Assembly (NCBI RefSeq): GCF_039529775.1
Contig: NZ_BAAANL010000002.1
Coordinates: 558,001-622,000 of the forward strand
Length of the DNA stretch: 64,000 nucleotides
Reading direction: 5' to 3'
DNA from: Myceligenerans crystallogenes
GTDB taxonomy: Bacteria; Actinomycetota; Actinomycetes; Actinomycetales; Cellulomonadaceae
Shown: one piece after another, positions 24,852-36,993 of the stretch
Layout: the number at the start of each line of letters is the position of its first letter
How positions within the stretch are numbered: position 1 is the stretch's first letter
The notes under the pieces: generated by a model
The model's database searches: none
The model's input: the letters and a program-made list of their open reading frames with translations, nothing else
Told to the model about the DNA's origin: nothing
Program-made: the position numbers and the translations under genes

Positions 24852-25718
24852 GTGTCAACCCGCACGCACACCACCACCACCACTTACGACGACATCGCAG
24901 CACTCATCTGTGTCACTCGCCCGTACTACGCCCTGCAGGACCTGACCAGCACCGCACCCGGACAGGTCAGCGCCGTCGTCCCCGTCCAGTCGCCGCCCGG
25001 CCGCCAGAGCCAGGTCATCGGCCTCGGCGAGGTGGGCCGCCACCTCGCGATCCTGGGCCTGTCGGCGGCCGCCACGAGCAGCCCGGCCCCCGGACGCAAC
25101 TTCTACCTCGCCAGCCGCGCCGTCGGGCGCATGTACCCGGAGGGCGAGTCACCGGCCCCCGGGCCGCTCACCGGAACCGCCGTCATCCAGGGACAGAACC
25201 GCCGTCAGGTGCTGGCCCACACCGAGCTGCGTGACTCCGCCGGGACCTTGATCGCCCGGATGGACGTGCAGTACAAGGTCATGACCGCAGCGGTCTTCTA
25301 CCGCATCATGGGGCAGCCGACGGAACCCGACGCCGTGCTGCCCGGGAACCCGTACGAGCAACCCATGCCCATCTCGGACGTCTCGGTGCACCAGCGGTCG
25401 GGCAGTGCGAAGCTCGAGGTGGCCGCCTCGATGTGTCAGGGACACTTCGACGGATTCCCGGCCTTGCCGGTCGCGATGGCCGGTTACGCGTCCTTCTCGC
25501 TGTTCAACGAGGTGCTGGACAGCACCGTCGGGCCGGACGTCCAATGGCGCTGCGGCGCGTTCCGGCTCAAGGCCGACAACCTCGCCGCGGCAGGCCAGAC
25601 CTGCCTGGTCGAGATCGAACCGACGACCCCGCGCACCGCGGAGCACGCGTTCCTCGGCAGGGTGTCGACCGCGGAACAGACCGCGTTCCGCATCTGGGTG
25701 GACTACGAGCTCGTCTGA
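24852..25718 (+). CDS. Orphan protein, probable double-hotdog fold
   Basis: A 288-residue cytoplasmic protein I do not recognise as a named family. The second half contains GHFDGFPALPVAMAGYASFS, close to the GHFPGxPxLPG helix motif of FabZ/FabA-type hotdog dehydratases; the first half has GEVGRHLAILGLSAAATSS at the equivalent position without the His-Phe pair. Tandem hotdogs act as dehydratases, thioesterases or AfsA-like butyrolactone synthases. GTG 24852 sits five bases behind AGGGGTGA; a GTG at 24843 and TTG at 24831 are alternatives. It is a single gene convergent with uvrA. Function is unassigned. Confidence 0.7.
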   Translation: MSTRTHTTTTTYDDIAALICVTRPYYALQDLTSTAPGQVSAVVPVQSPPGRQSQVIGLGEVGRHLAILGLSAAATSSPAPGRNFYLASRAVGRMYPEGESPAPGPLTGTAVIQGQNRRQVLAHTELRDSAGTLIARMDVQYKVMTAAVFYRIMGQPTEPDAVLPGNPYEQPMPISDVSVHQRSGSAKLEVAASMCQGHFDGFPALPVAMAGYASFSLFNEVLDSTVGPDVQWRCGAFRLKADNLAAAGQTCLVEIEPTTPRTAEHAFLGRVSTAEQTAFRIWVDYELV

Positions 25719-25776
25719 CGCACGGCCCGACGACCACCTGTCCGACGACGACCCGCCCGGCGAGAGCCGGGCACGC

Positions 25777-28743
<2,967 letters not shown>

Positions 28744-28749
28744 GCGAGC

Positions 28750-28771
28750 ATCCTAGGCCGAGACTCTGACA
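28750..28771 (-). promoter_or_regulatory. uvrA PafBC-type DNA-damage promoter
   Basis: Minus strand TGTCAGAG (28764-28771), eight bases, TAGGAT (28750-28755), same spacing and nearly the same sequence as at uvrC, uvrB and polA. The six bases between -10 and GTG imply a leaderless transcript. Unlike uvrC, no LexA-like box is visible here. Confidence 0.7.
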
Positions 28772-28806
28772 TTCGCACGCGTGTTCTACGACACGCCGCC
28801 GGGCCC

Positions 28807-29115
28807 TCAGGCGAACCCGCCGATCACGACGTTCCACTCCCGCGCCGACCGCTCCGTGATCAATCCCACCTTCCGGAACGGGTCCTCGTCGAGGGCCGCG
28901 AGGACGTCGCCGGCCGAGTCCCCCTCCAGGACGAGAAGGGCGCCCGCGCCGGCCGGCGGCGCGCCGTCCCGCGGCACCACCGCGGGCTGCGGCCCCGACG
29001 CCCGCAGCACCCCCGCCTCGTGCAGGCCGCGCAGGAAGGCACGGTGCTCCGCGCGATGGGCGTCGAGCCCGGCGGCGTCGTCGGCGTACACGTAGGTCAC
29101 GGCATAGGTCGTCAT
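28807..29115 (-). CDS. YciI family protein
   Basis: A 102-residue ferredoxin-like alpha-beta protein. The opening TTYAVTYVYADD, the helix RAEHRAFLRGLHEAGVL, the LVLEGDSAGDVLAALDEDPF motif with its conserved Asp-Pro and the closing EWNVVIG fit the YciI family, whose members include small dehydratase- or dehalogenase-like proteins, mostly uncharacterised. ATG 29115 has GGAG at good distance; ATG 29124 is also possible but lies almost on top of that site. Catalytic role is unknown here. Confidence 0.82.
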   Translation of the reverse strand: MTTYAVTYVYADDAAGLDAHRAEHRAFLRGLHEAGVLRASGPQPAVVPRDGAPPAGAGALLVLEGDSAGDVLAALDEDPFRKVGLITERSAREWNVVIGGFA

Positions 29116-29164
29116 GCCGGCCATTCTCCAGCAGATTTCCCGGGCCTCCGCCGGGGACGACGAC

Positions 29165-29197
29165 GGCGCCCGTCCCGCCGGGCGGGAGACGGGCGCC
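29165..29197 (-). terminator. Terminator after the HhH-like small gene
   Basis: GGCGCCCGTC (29165-29174) pairs with GACGGGCGCC (29188-29197), and the inside pairs again (CCGCC/GGCGG), giving a nearly continuous 15-bp stem just downstream of the stop at 29209. Confidence 0.6.
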
Positions 29198-29208
29198 GCG
29201 GGGTGCGC

Positions 29209-29454
29209 TCACGCGTCGGCGGCGACCTCGTCCACCTCGGCGTAGGCCAGCGTCACGAGCGCCTGGGCGTGCACGGCGTGCTCCCACTTGCCCAGGTCCG
29301 CGATGCTCTTGATCTTCAGGGCAGCGAGCGCCTCGTCGTGCTTGGGGCTCAGGCCGAGCAGCGCCGACGGCGGAGCGTCCAGGATCTCCTTGATGCTCTT
29401 GCCGCGGTAGGACTTGTCGACCAGGTTGTCCAGGTTCAGGCTCATGGCAGCCAT
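29209..29454 (-). CDS. Small conserved hypothetical protein, helix-hairpin-helix-like
   Basis: An 81-residue protein starting MAAMSLNLDNLVDKSYRGKS. The segments SIKEILDAPPSALLGLSPKH and ALAALKIKSIADLGKWEHAV look like a helix-hairpin-helix-style repeat in which helices end in hydrophobic-Asp-Leu turns, and the C-terminus is AQALVTLAYAEVDEV. I recall related short proteins of unknown function in several phyla. ATG 29454 has GAGG six bases upstream; ATG 29445 is the alternative. It is divergent from the metallo-hydrolase gene with 178 bases between them. Confidence 0.72.
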   Translation of the reverse strand: MAAMSLNLDNLVDKSYRGKSIKEILDAPPSALLGLSPKHDEALAALKIKSIADLGKWEHAVHAQALVTLAYAEVDEVAADA

Positions 29455-29632
29455 GCCTTTCCTCGAAGGGTCACCGTGCCGGACGGGGTCCGGCCTTTCG
29501 CAGCATGTCGCGATCCCAGGGGGTTTGCCAAATTCGCCCGGTAACCGGCGGGTGAACATCGTGGAACGATTCGCCCACACCCACCACATCCCCCGGGTGC
29601 ACAGGCGGGCCACCGGCTGGCAGACTCCGTTC

Positions 29633-30373
29633 ATGGCGCCCTACACCGGTGATGTCGTCACGGGCAGTGACCCTGATATCCGCCTGCTCGACGACATCGC
29701 GATCCACAAGATGTCCGTCGGCCCGATGGACAACAACACCTATCTGCTGACCTGTCACGTGACGGGGGCGCAACTGCTGATCGACGCGGCCGCGGACCCG
29801 CAGTCCCTGATGGACCTCGTCGACATGTCCGAGGGGGACGGCCCCGGCGAGGGCCCGCTGGACGCAGGTCCGCCGCTTGACGTGGTCGTCACCACGCACC
29901 GGCATCCCAACCACCTGGGCGCGCTGGCCGACGTCGTGGCCGTGACCGGCGCGCAGTCCGTGGCGGGCTCCCTGGACGCGGAGGCCATCGCCTCCGCGTC
30001 CGGCACGCCCGTCGAGGTCACCGTGTCCGACGGCGACCGCATCACCTTCGGCGAGGTGACGCTCGAGGTGATCCACCTGCGCGGGCACACCCCGGGGTCG
30101 ATCGCGCTGGCCTACACGGAGCCGGCGCAGGTGTCGGCCGCGGGGGCCGTGGCCGGGCGGACGCACCTGTTCACCGGGGACTCGCTGTTCCCCGGCGGCC
30201 TCGGGAGCACCAGCGGGGACCCGGACCGGTTCGCGGCGCTGCTGGGCGACGTGACGACGCGGATCTTCGACCGCTTCCGGGACGACACGTGGGTCTATCC
30301 CGGCCACGGCCTCGACACGACGCTGGGCGCCGAGCGCCCCCACCTGGACGAATGGCGCGAGCGCGGCTGGTAG
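29633..30373 (+). CDS. MBL fold metallo-hydrolase with atypical HxHxNH motif
   Basis: A 246-residue metallo-beta-lactamase-fold hydrolase. The first metal motif reads H89-R-H-P-N93-H94, where the family normally has Asp at position 93; codon AAC is clear in the sequence. The other ligands are present: LRGHTPGSIAL, LFTGDSLFPGGLG and VYPGHG. The N-terminal MDNNTYLL and LLIDAAADP blocks are those of glyoxalase II-like proteins. Most members of this branch hydrolyse thioesters; the Asn replacement could weaken the second metal site. Convergent with the TerC gene across a strong terminator. Confidence 0.88.
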   Translation: MAPYTGDVVTGSDPDIRLLDDIAIHKMSVGPMDNNTYLLTCHVTGAQLLIDAAADPQSLMDLVDMSEGDGPGEGPLDAGPPLDVVVTTHRHPNHLGALADVVAVTGAQSVAGSLDAEAIASASGTPVEVTVSDGDRITFGEVTLEVIHLRGHTPGSIALAYTEPAQVSAAGAVAGRTHLFTGDSLFPGGLGSTSGDPDRFAALLGDVTTRIFDRFRDDTWVYPGHGLDTTLGAERPHLDEWRERGW

Positions 30374-30482
30374 CAGCGCTTTCCCGAGCCGCCGGGCTCA
30401 GTCGTGCTCGGCCTCGTTCCTCGGCCTGCGCGCGCCTTCGCTACCGGCCGGCGGCCGGGGACCTGGCGAGGAAAGCCAACGA

Positions 30483-30520
30483 CCGGGGATCTGGCGGCAC
30501 GGCTGCCGCCAGATCCCCGG
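30483..30520. terminator. Strong bidirectional terminator
   Basis: A perfect 17-bp stem (30483-30499 with 30504-30520) closed by a CGGC loop, between the convergent metallo-hydrolase and TerC genes and ending five bases before the TerC stop. It can stop transcription from both sides. Confidence 0.8.
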
Positions 30521-30524
30521 GAGG

Positions 30525-31568
30525 TCAGTCGCCGGTCGTGACCTCGGCCTTCTTGTCGGAGGCCTTCTCGTCGGACTTGAGGTGCGCCGTGGCGCCGCCA
30601 CGGGTCGACAGGAGGCTCGCCACCGTGCCGATGGTCAGCGAGGCGATGATGACCGTCAGGGACAGCCAGATCGGCACCTCCGGGGCCCAGTGGAACCCGT
30701 GGCCGTCGTTGAGGAACGGCAGCGTGTTGGTGTGCAGGGCCTCGAGGACCATCTTCACGCCGATGAAGGCGAGGATCGCCGCGAGCGCGTAGGGCAGGTA
30801 CACGAGCCGGTCCATGAGGCCGCCGAGCAGGAAGTACAGCTGCCGCAGGCCCATGAGGGCGAACAGGTTCGTGGCGAACACGAGGAACGGGTCGGTGGTA
30901 ACGCCGAAGATCGCGGGGATCGAGTCGAGCGCGAACATCAGGTCCGTGGACCCGATCGCCACGAAGACGACGATCATCGGGGTGAACAGCTTCTTGCCGT
31001 CGACGACGGTGCGCAGCTTGGCGCCGTCGTAGTGGTGGTCCAGCGGGAGCACGCGGCGCAGGGTGCGGATGAGGGCGTTCTCCTTGAAGTCCTCCTCTTC
31101 CTCCTTGAGCTCGTCGATGACCAGCTTGATCGCCGTGTACAGCAGGAACGCGCCGAACAGGTAGAAGACGGCGGTGAACCGCTCGATGATCGCGGCGCCC
31201 GCGAGGATGAAGGCGGCGCGGAACACGAGCGCCATGATGATGCCGACCATCAGCACGCGCTGCTGCTGCTCACGCGGCACCGCGAAGCGCGCCATGATGA
31301 TGATGAAGATGAACAGGTTGTCGACGCTCAGGGAGTACTCCATGAGCCAGCCGGTGTAGAACTCGGCCGCGGGTGTGGCCCCGCCGACGGCCCAGATCAC
31401 CCCGCCGAAGGCCAGCGCCAGCGCCACGTAGAAGCTCACCCAGAGGGCGCTCTCCTTGGTGCTCGGCACGTGCGGGCGGCGGGCGACGATCAGTAGGTCG
31501 ACGACGATCAGAACGATCATCGCCACGAGGGACGTGATCTCGAACCACGGGGGCAACTCCAGGGCCAT
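30525..31568 (-). CDS. TerC family integral membrane protein (probable Mn2+ exporter)
   Basis: A 347-residue membrane protein with about nine hydrophobic segments. TerC signatures are YSLSVDNLFIFIIIMARFAV with its conserved Asp-Asn, and VAIGSTDLMFALDSIPAIFG with two Asp residues lining the metal path. It is close to Alx/TerC transporters, which export manganese, sometimes to secreted enzymes. A charged loop (DELKEEEEDFKENAL) and a Lys/Asp/Glu-rich tail are cytoplasmic by prediction. ATG 31568 has AAAGGA upstream. A yybP-ykoY-type riboswitch precedes it, which supports Mn2+ control. Confidence 0.92.
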   Translation of the reverse strand: MALELPPWFEITSLVAMIVLIVVDLLIVARRPHVPSTKESALWVSFYVALALAFGGVIWAVGGATPAAEFYTGWLMEYSLSVDNLFIFIIIMARFAVPREQQQRVLMVGIIMALVFRAAFILAGAAIIERFTAVFYLFGAFLLYTAIKLVIDELKEEEEDFKENALIRTLRRVLPLDHHYDGAKLRTVVDGKKLFTPMIVVFVAIGSTDLMFALDSIPAIFGVTTDPFLVFATNLFALMGLRQLYFLLGGLMDRLVYLPYALAAILAFIGVKMVLEALHTNTLPFLNDGHGFHWAPEVPIWLSLTVIIASLTIGTVASLLSTRGGATAHLKSDEKASDKKAEVTTGD

Positions 31569-31629
31569 CCAAGTTCCTTTCACAGGCTCGGAGGCCACGG
31601 CGGGGCGCCACCTCCGATGCGAACGACAA

Positions 31630-31775
31630 TGCACCGGAGGTCTTCCTCACCCGCCGGCACCTCCACCCTGTCGGGAACAGGGTGGATTCGCACGGCAGGC
31701 CGGCTCGCCCGGGGTAACGCCGTTGTCACCCGTACTGACGATCGAGCCGTCCTGAGGTACTCCCCTCCAAGGCCC
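31630..31775 (-). ncRNA. yybP-ykoY (Mn2+) riboswitch upstream of terC
   Basis: In the leader of the TerC gene, reading the minus strand, the conserved pieces of this riboswitch appear in order: GGGGAGTA (31758-31765), GTCAGTACGG (31730-31739) and GGAAGACCT (31638-31646), with GC stems between them. TerC-family genes are classic targets. Coordinates are approximate. Covariance scoring (Rfam RF00080) would be the decisive check. Confidence 0.75.
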
Positions 31776-31820
31776 GCAGTCTACTTCACCCCTGGCGCGG
31801 GGGGCGCGTGAGACCAGTCA

Positions 31821-31860
31821 CGCGGCGGCCGCCACGACGGATGCCATGGCGGCCGCCGCG
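31821..31860 (-). terminator. uvrB terminator hairpin
   Basis: CGCGGCGGCCGCCA (31821-31834) pairs perfectly with TGGCGGCCGCCGCG (31847-31860); the 14-bp stem has a 12-base loop and lies four bases past the uvrB stop. Confidence 0.7.
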
Positions 31861-31864
31861 CTCG

Positions 31865-33973
<2,109 letters not shown>

Positions 33974-33979
33974 GTCTCT

Positions 33980-34001
33980 ACGGTAGACGGGGTCACTGAC
34001 A
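33980..34001 (-). promoter_or_regulatory. uvrB PafBC-type DNA-damage promoter
   Basis: Minus strand TGTCAGTG (33994-34001), eight bases, TACCGT (33980-33985): an exact match to TGTCRGTG-N8-TANNNT. The start codon follows after six bases, so the mRNA is probably leaderless. An 18-base stretch here (ACTGACATCGACGACGGG, plus strand) recurs at the polA promoter. Confidence 0.75.
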
Positions 34002-34012
34002 TCGACGACGGG

Positions 34013-34059
34013 TTCGCGGTGGGTGAGGGCCGAGGAACGAGGCACTCGCCCACCGCGAA
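34013..34059 (-). terminator. Hairpin after pcp
   Basis: TTCGCGGTGGGTGAG (34013-34027) and CTCGCCCACCGCGAA (34045-34059) form a 15-bp stem with one mismatch, downstream of the coaE-pcp operon and before the uvrB promoter. Confidence 0.55.
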
Positions 34060-34090
34060 CACGAGGAGACGGCAGCGACAAGCACTGACA

Positions 34091-34741
34091 TCAACGTCCC
34101 GCCAGCACGCCCGCCCCGCTCCGCACCGCCGCCAGCGACGTCGCCACCACGATCCGCAGGGCCTCCGCCAGCAGGGACAGCGGCAGCCCCGGGTCCCCGT
34201 CCATCCGCTCCTCGCGCAGGCGCGGCACGTGCACGAAACCCGTCACGGCGTCGGGCCCGAACACGTGGCGCAGCGCGTAGAAGACGGTGTTGCAGACGAA
34301 CGTCCCGGCGGTGTTGGACAGCGCCGCGGGGATCCCCGCGGCGTGCAGCGCGGCCAGCGCGCTCTTCACGGGCAGGCCCGTGAAGTGGGCGGCGGGCCCG
34401 CCGTCGAACAGGGTCTCGTCGGCCGGGGCGAAGCCGGAGTTGTCGGGGATCCGCGCGTCCGCGACGTTGATCGCCACGCGCTCCAGCCGGACCTTGTCGG
34501 TCCCGGCGACCAGCCCGGCGGCGACGACGACGTCGTACGGCCGCCCCTGGCTCTCGGCGGCCCGCACGGCCCCGCGCAGGGGCGTGAACGCGCCGGCGAA
34601 CGTCACCGGCAGCAGCAGCGTCGTCAGCTCCGCCCCCTCGGCGCCCGCGTCCCAGACCGCCGCGAGGCGCCGCACCGCCTCGGCCGACGCGTTGACCTCG
34701 TCCCCTCCGAACGGCTCGAAGCCCGTGACCAGCGCCCTCAC
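34091..34741 (-). CDS. pcp: Pyroglutamyl-peptidase I
   Basis: A 216-residue cysteine peptidase (family C15) that removes N-terminal pyroglutamate. The opening ALVTGFEPFGGDEVN, the Glu region RLERVAINVADARIPDN (Glu87), the nucleophile TAGTFVCNTVFYAL (Cys150) and the histidine in FVHVPRL (His171) make up the catalytic set. GTG 34741 overlaps the coaE stop (GTGA), so it is translated together with dephospho-CoA kinase. Cytoplasmic; no signal peptide. Confidence 0.93.
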   Translation of the reverse strand: MRALVTGFEPFGGDEVNASAEAVRRLAAVWDAGAEGAELTTLLLPVTFAGAFTPLRGAVRAAESQGRPYDVVVAAGLVAGTDKVRLERVAINVADARIPDNSGFAPADETLFDGGPAAHFTGLPVKSALAALHAAGIPAALSNTAGTFVCNTVFYALRHVFGPDAVTGFVHVPRLREERMDGDPGLPLSLLAEALRIVVATSLAAVRSGAGVLAGR

Positions 34742-35418
34742 GCGCCGGCCGCCCCGCCGCCGTACTGCCGCACGTCGTGCAGCGCCGCGTCGTCGGCCTC
34801 GGCGCTCGCCTCCTGCGCGACCTCGCGCTGCACCCGTTCCCACAGCTCGTCGACCTGCGCCTCGAGCTCCGCCGGCGTCCCGGAGCCGTCCAGAACGACG
34901 TCGGCGGCGGCGAGCCGGACGTCGTCGGGGGCCTGCGCGCCGATCCGGCCGCGCGCCTCGTCCTCCGCCATCCCCCGGCTCTCCAGCAGCCGGGTCAGCC
35001 GCTGCCCGGCGGGCGTGTGCACGACCGCGACCAGATGGAACGCCTCCGCCTGCCCGGTCTCGACCAGCAGCGGGATGTCGTGCACGACGACGGCGCGCGG
35101 GTCCCGGACCGCCGCGGCCGCCTCGCGCTCGGCGGACAGCCGGCGCACCTGGGGGTGGATGATGCCGTTGAGCCGCTCCCGCGCGTCGTCGTCGGCGAAC
35201 ACGATGCGGCCGAGGGCCGCGCGGTCGAGCGTGCCGTCCGCCGCGATCGCGTCCTCGCCGAACGCCGCGGCGATCTCCTCCAGGCCGACCGATCCGGGCG
35301 CGACGGCGTCGCGCGCGAGCTGGTCGTGATCGACGACGACGGCGCCGAGTTCGGCGAACCGCCGCGCGGCGACGGACTTCCCCGCGGCGATCCCCCCTGT
35401 GAGACCGATCCGGAACAT
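34738..35418 (-). CDS. coaE: Dephospho-CoA kinase
   Basis: A 226-residue kinase catalysing the last step of coenzyme A synthesis, ATP-dependent 3'-phosphorylation of dephospho-CoA. The P-loop IGLTGGIAAGKSVAARRFAE, VVDHDQLARDAVAPGS, GIIHPQVRRLSAERE and the segment VVVHDIPLLVETGQAEAFHL are diagnostic. ATG 35418 gives the common family start MFRIGLTGGI. It follows the rpsA-P450 stretch; a coaE neighbour of rpsA and uvrB is conserved across actinobacteria. pcp overlaps its stop. Confidence 0.95.
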   Translation of the reverse strand: MFRIGLTGGIAAGKSVAARRFAELGAVVVDHDQLARDAVAPGSVGLEEIAAAFGEDAIAADGTLDRAALGRIVFADDDARERLNGIIHPQVRRLSAEREAAAAVRDPRAVVVHDIPLLVETGQAEAFHLVAVVHTPAGQRLTRLLESRGMAEDEARGRIGAQAPDDVRLAAADVVLDGSGTPAELEAQVDELWERVQREVAQEASAEADDAALHDVRQYGGGAAGA

Positions 35419-35493
35419 GAACCCATGTTGCCCTACGCCGGACCCGCACGCCCCCGAAACGATGTCGTACGGCGCGCCGCAGGCCCCGGCACC

Positions 35494-36708
35494 TCAGCCG
35501 ACCGGCGTGAACTCGACGCGCATCGCCGCCGGGTACCGCGACCACGGCGAGGGCGCCCACGTGACGTCGTCGTCCACGAGCCGCAGGTCGAGGCGCTGGA
35601 CGAGGCGCTCCACGGCGATCCGCACCACGAGCCGGGCCTGACGGCGCGCCGGGCAGGAGTGCGCGCCGAGGCCGAAGGACAGGTGCGAGCGGTTCCCGGC
35701 GTCGAACTCGGCGTCGGGATGGACCCGCGGATCCGTGTTGGCCGCGGCCAGGCTCATCACCAGGGCGTCGCCCTCGCGGATCATCCGGTCGCCGAGCAGC
35801 CAGTCCCCCACCGCGTAGCGCGCGGGCAGCGCCGCCACCGGCGGCTCGCGCCAGAGCACCTCGTCGACGGCGTCGTCCAGGCCCCGGCGGGCGCCGACCA
35901 CCCGGCCGGTGAAGCGCGGGTCCGTGAGCATCAGGCGCAGCGCCGCGGCGCTCCAGGAGACGAGCATCTCCAGCGCGGCGCAGATCGCGACCACGATCGT
36001 GTGCGCCACCTCGGTGTCGTCGCGCAGCCCGCCGTGCCGGATCAGCTTGCTGGTCAGGTCCGCCCCGGGGGCGGCACGCAGCTCCACCACGTGGTCGAGC
36101 ACGAGCCGGTCCAGGGTGCGCAGGCCCACGGCGGCGCTGCCGCCGTGGCCGAAGATCTCCAGCGCGCAGTGCATGAGGGCCAGGCCCTCCTGCCGGCGGA
36201 ACCCGAACATCGCGGCCACCGACAGGAAGGACATCGCCACGGTGTACTCGCTGATCAGCTCGGCCCGCCCGCGGCCCGCGAACTGCTCGATCAGCCCGTC
36301 CGCGACCGCCCGGACCATCGCGGCGGTCGTCGTCTCGTCGAACTCGCCGAGCACGTCGTCGACCGGCGTGCGCAGCCGGCGGTGCTCCGGGCCGTCCTTG
36401 TAGTACATGGCCTCGCGACCGCCCGGCGAGAGGATCGGCAGCAGCACCGAGTCCGCCAGCAGCCGCCCCTCGTGGTACCAGCGCCAGTGCCGCGGATCGC
36501 GCGCGAACACCGTCTCCAGCCGCATCACCTGCGCCACCTCGGCGTGCCCCAGGACCAGCCAGCCGGGCACGCCCGGCTCGAGGTCCACGGGCGCGACCGA
36601 GCCGTGCTCGTCCTCGAGCTCACGCAGGGCCTTTCCCATGTCACGCGCCCCGGTCAGCTCGACCAGCGCGACCCGCCGCCCGCCGGGACGGGAAAGCTCT
36701 TCACCCAT
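35494..36708 (-). CDS. Cytochrome P450, K-helix ExxR motif altered (CYP157-like)
   Basis: A 404-residue P450. The heme-binding loop FGLGAHSCPARRQAR places the thiolate Cys at 352. The K-helix, where P450s have E-x-x-R, reads D282-E-V-L-W-R287, so the standard Glu/Arg pair is missing in register; I recall the same anomaly (EQSLW) in the CYP157 family. The I-helix region IVVAICAALEMLVSWSA lacks a clear AGxxT. ATG 36708 follows AGCAGG; a TGCTAGAAA extended -10 lies near 36806 on the minus strand. No ferredoxin, reductase or conservon gene is adjacent, so substrate and partners are unknown. Confidence 0.88.
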   Translation of the reverse strand: MGEELSRPGGRRVALVELTGARDMGKALRELEDEHGSVAPVDLEPGVPGWLVLGHAEVAQVMRLETVFARDPRHWRWYHEGRLLADSVLLPILSPGGREAMYYKDGPEHRRLRTPVDDVLGEFDETTTAAMVRAVADGLIEQFAGRGRAELISEYTVAMSFLSVAAMFGFRRQEGLALMHCALEIFGHGGSAAVGLRTLDRLVLDHVVELRAAPGADLTSKLIRHGGLRDDTEVAHTIVVAICAALEMLVSWSAAALRLMLTDPRFTGRVVGARRGLDDAVDEVLWREPPVAALPARYAVGDWLLGDRMIREGDALVMSLAAANTDPRVHPDAEFDAGNRSHLSFGLGAHSCPARRQARLVVRIAVERLVQRLDLRLVDDDVTWAPSPWSRYPAAMRVEFTPVG

Positions 36709-36907
36709 GTCCTGCTCACACCCTCCGGAGCCGGCCGGACCGGCTCCCCGTCGGAATTCACCCGGCCGTGCGCCCGCCGGGACGTCGCACGACGCCTGGG
36801 GCTGATTTCTAGCACGGGTGACCTGGGAGATCACATCACAGGTACGAAAGGTGAACAAGATCTGGCGTGCTGCGCCGGCCGGCGTCCCGAAGGCTGCCGG
36901 AGACGCA

Positions 36908-36944
36908 CGACGGCCCGCCATCCGCGAAGGATGGCGGGCCGTCG
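36908..36944 (-). terminator. rpsA terminator
   Basis: A perfect 16-bp stem (36908-36923 with 36929-36944) closed by GCGAA, about 50 bases downstream of the rpsA stop. Confidence 0.8.
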
Positions 36945-36993
36945 TCGCGTCCCTGTCACCTGCCCCGGCCGCATGCGGTCAGGGCCGGCGGAA

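Noticed and set aside
24852..25718. AfsA butyrolactone synthase
   Set aside because: The hotdog-like shape fits, but I do not see the AfsA His-Lys signature, and no butyrolactone receptor gene is nearby.
34083..34095. Additional TGTCAGTG on the minus strand near 34086
   Set aside because: The hexamer eight bases downstream is TGCCGT, which lacks the TANNNT pattern, and no gene start follows at leaderless distance.
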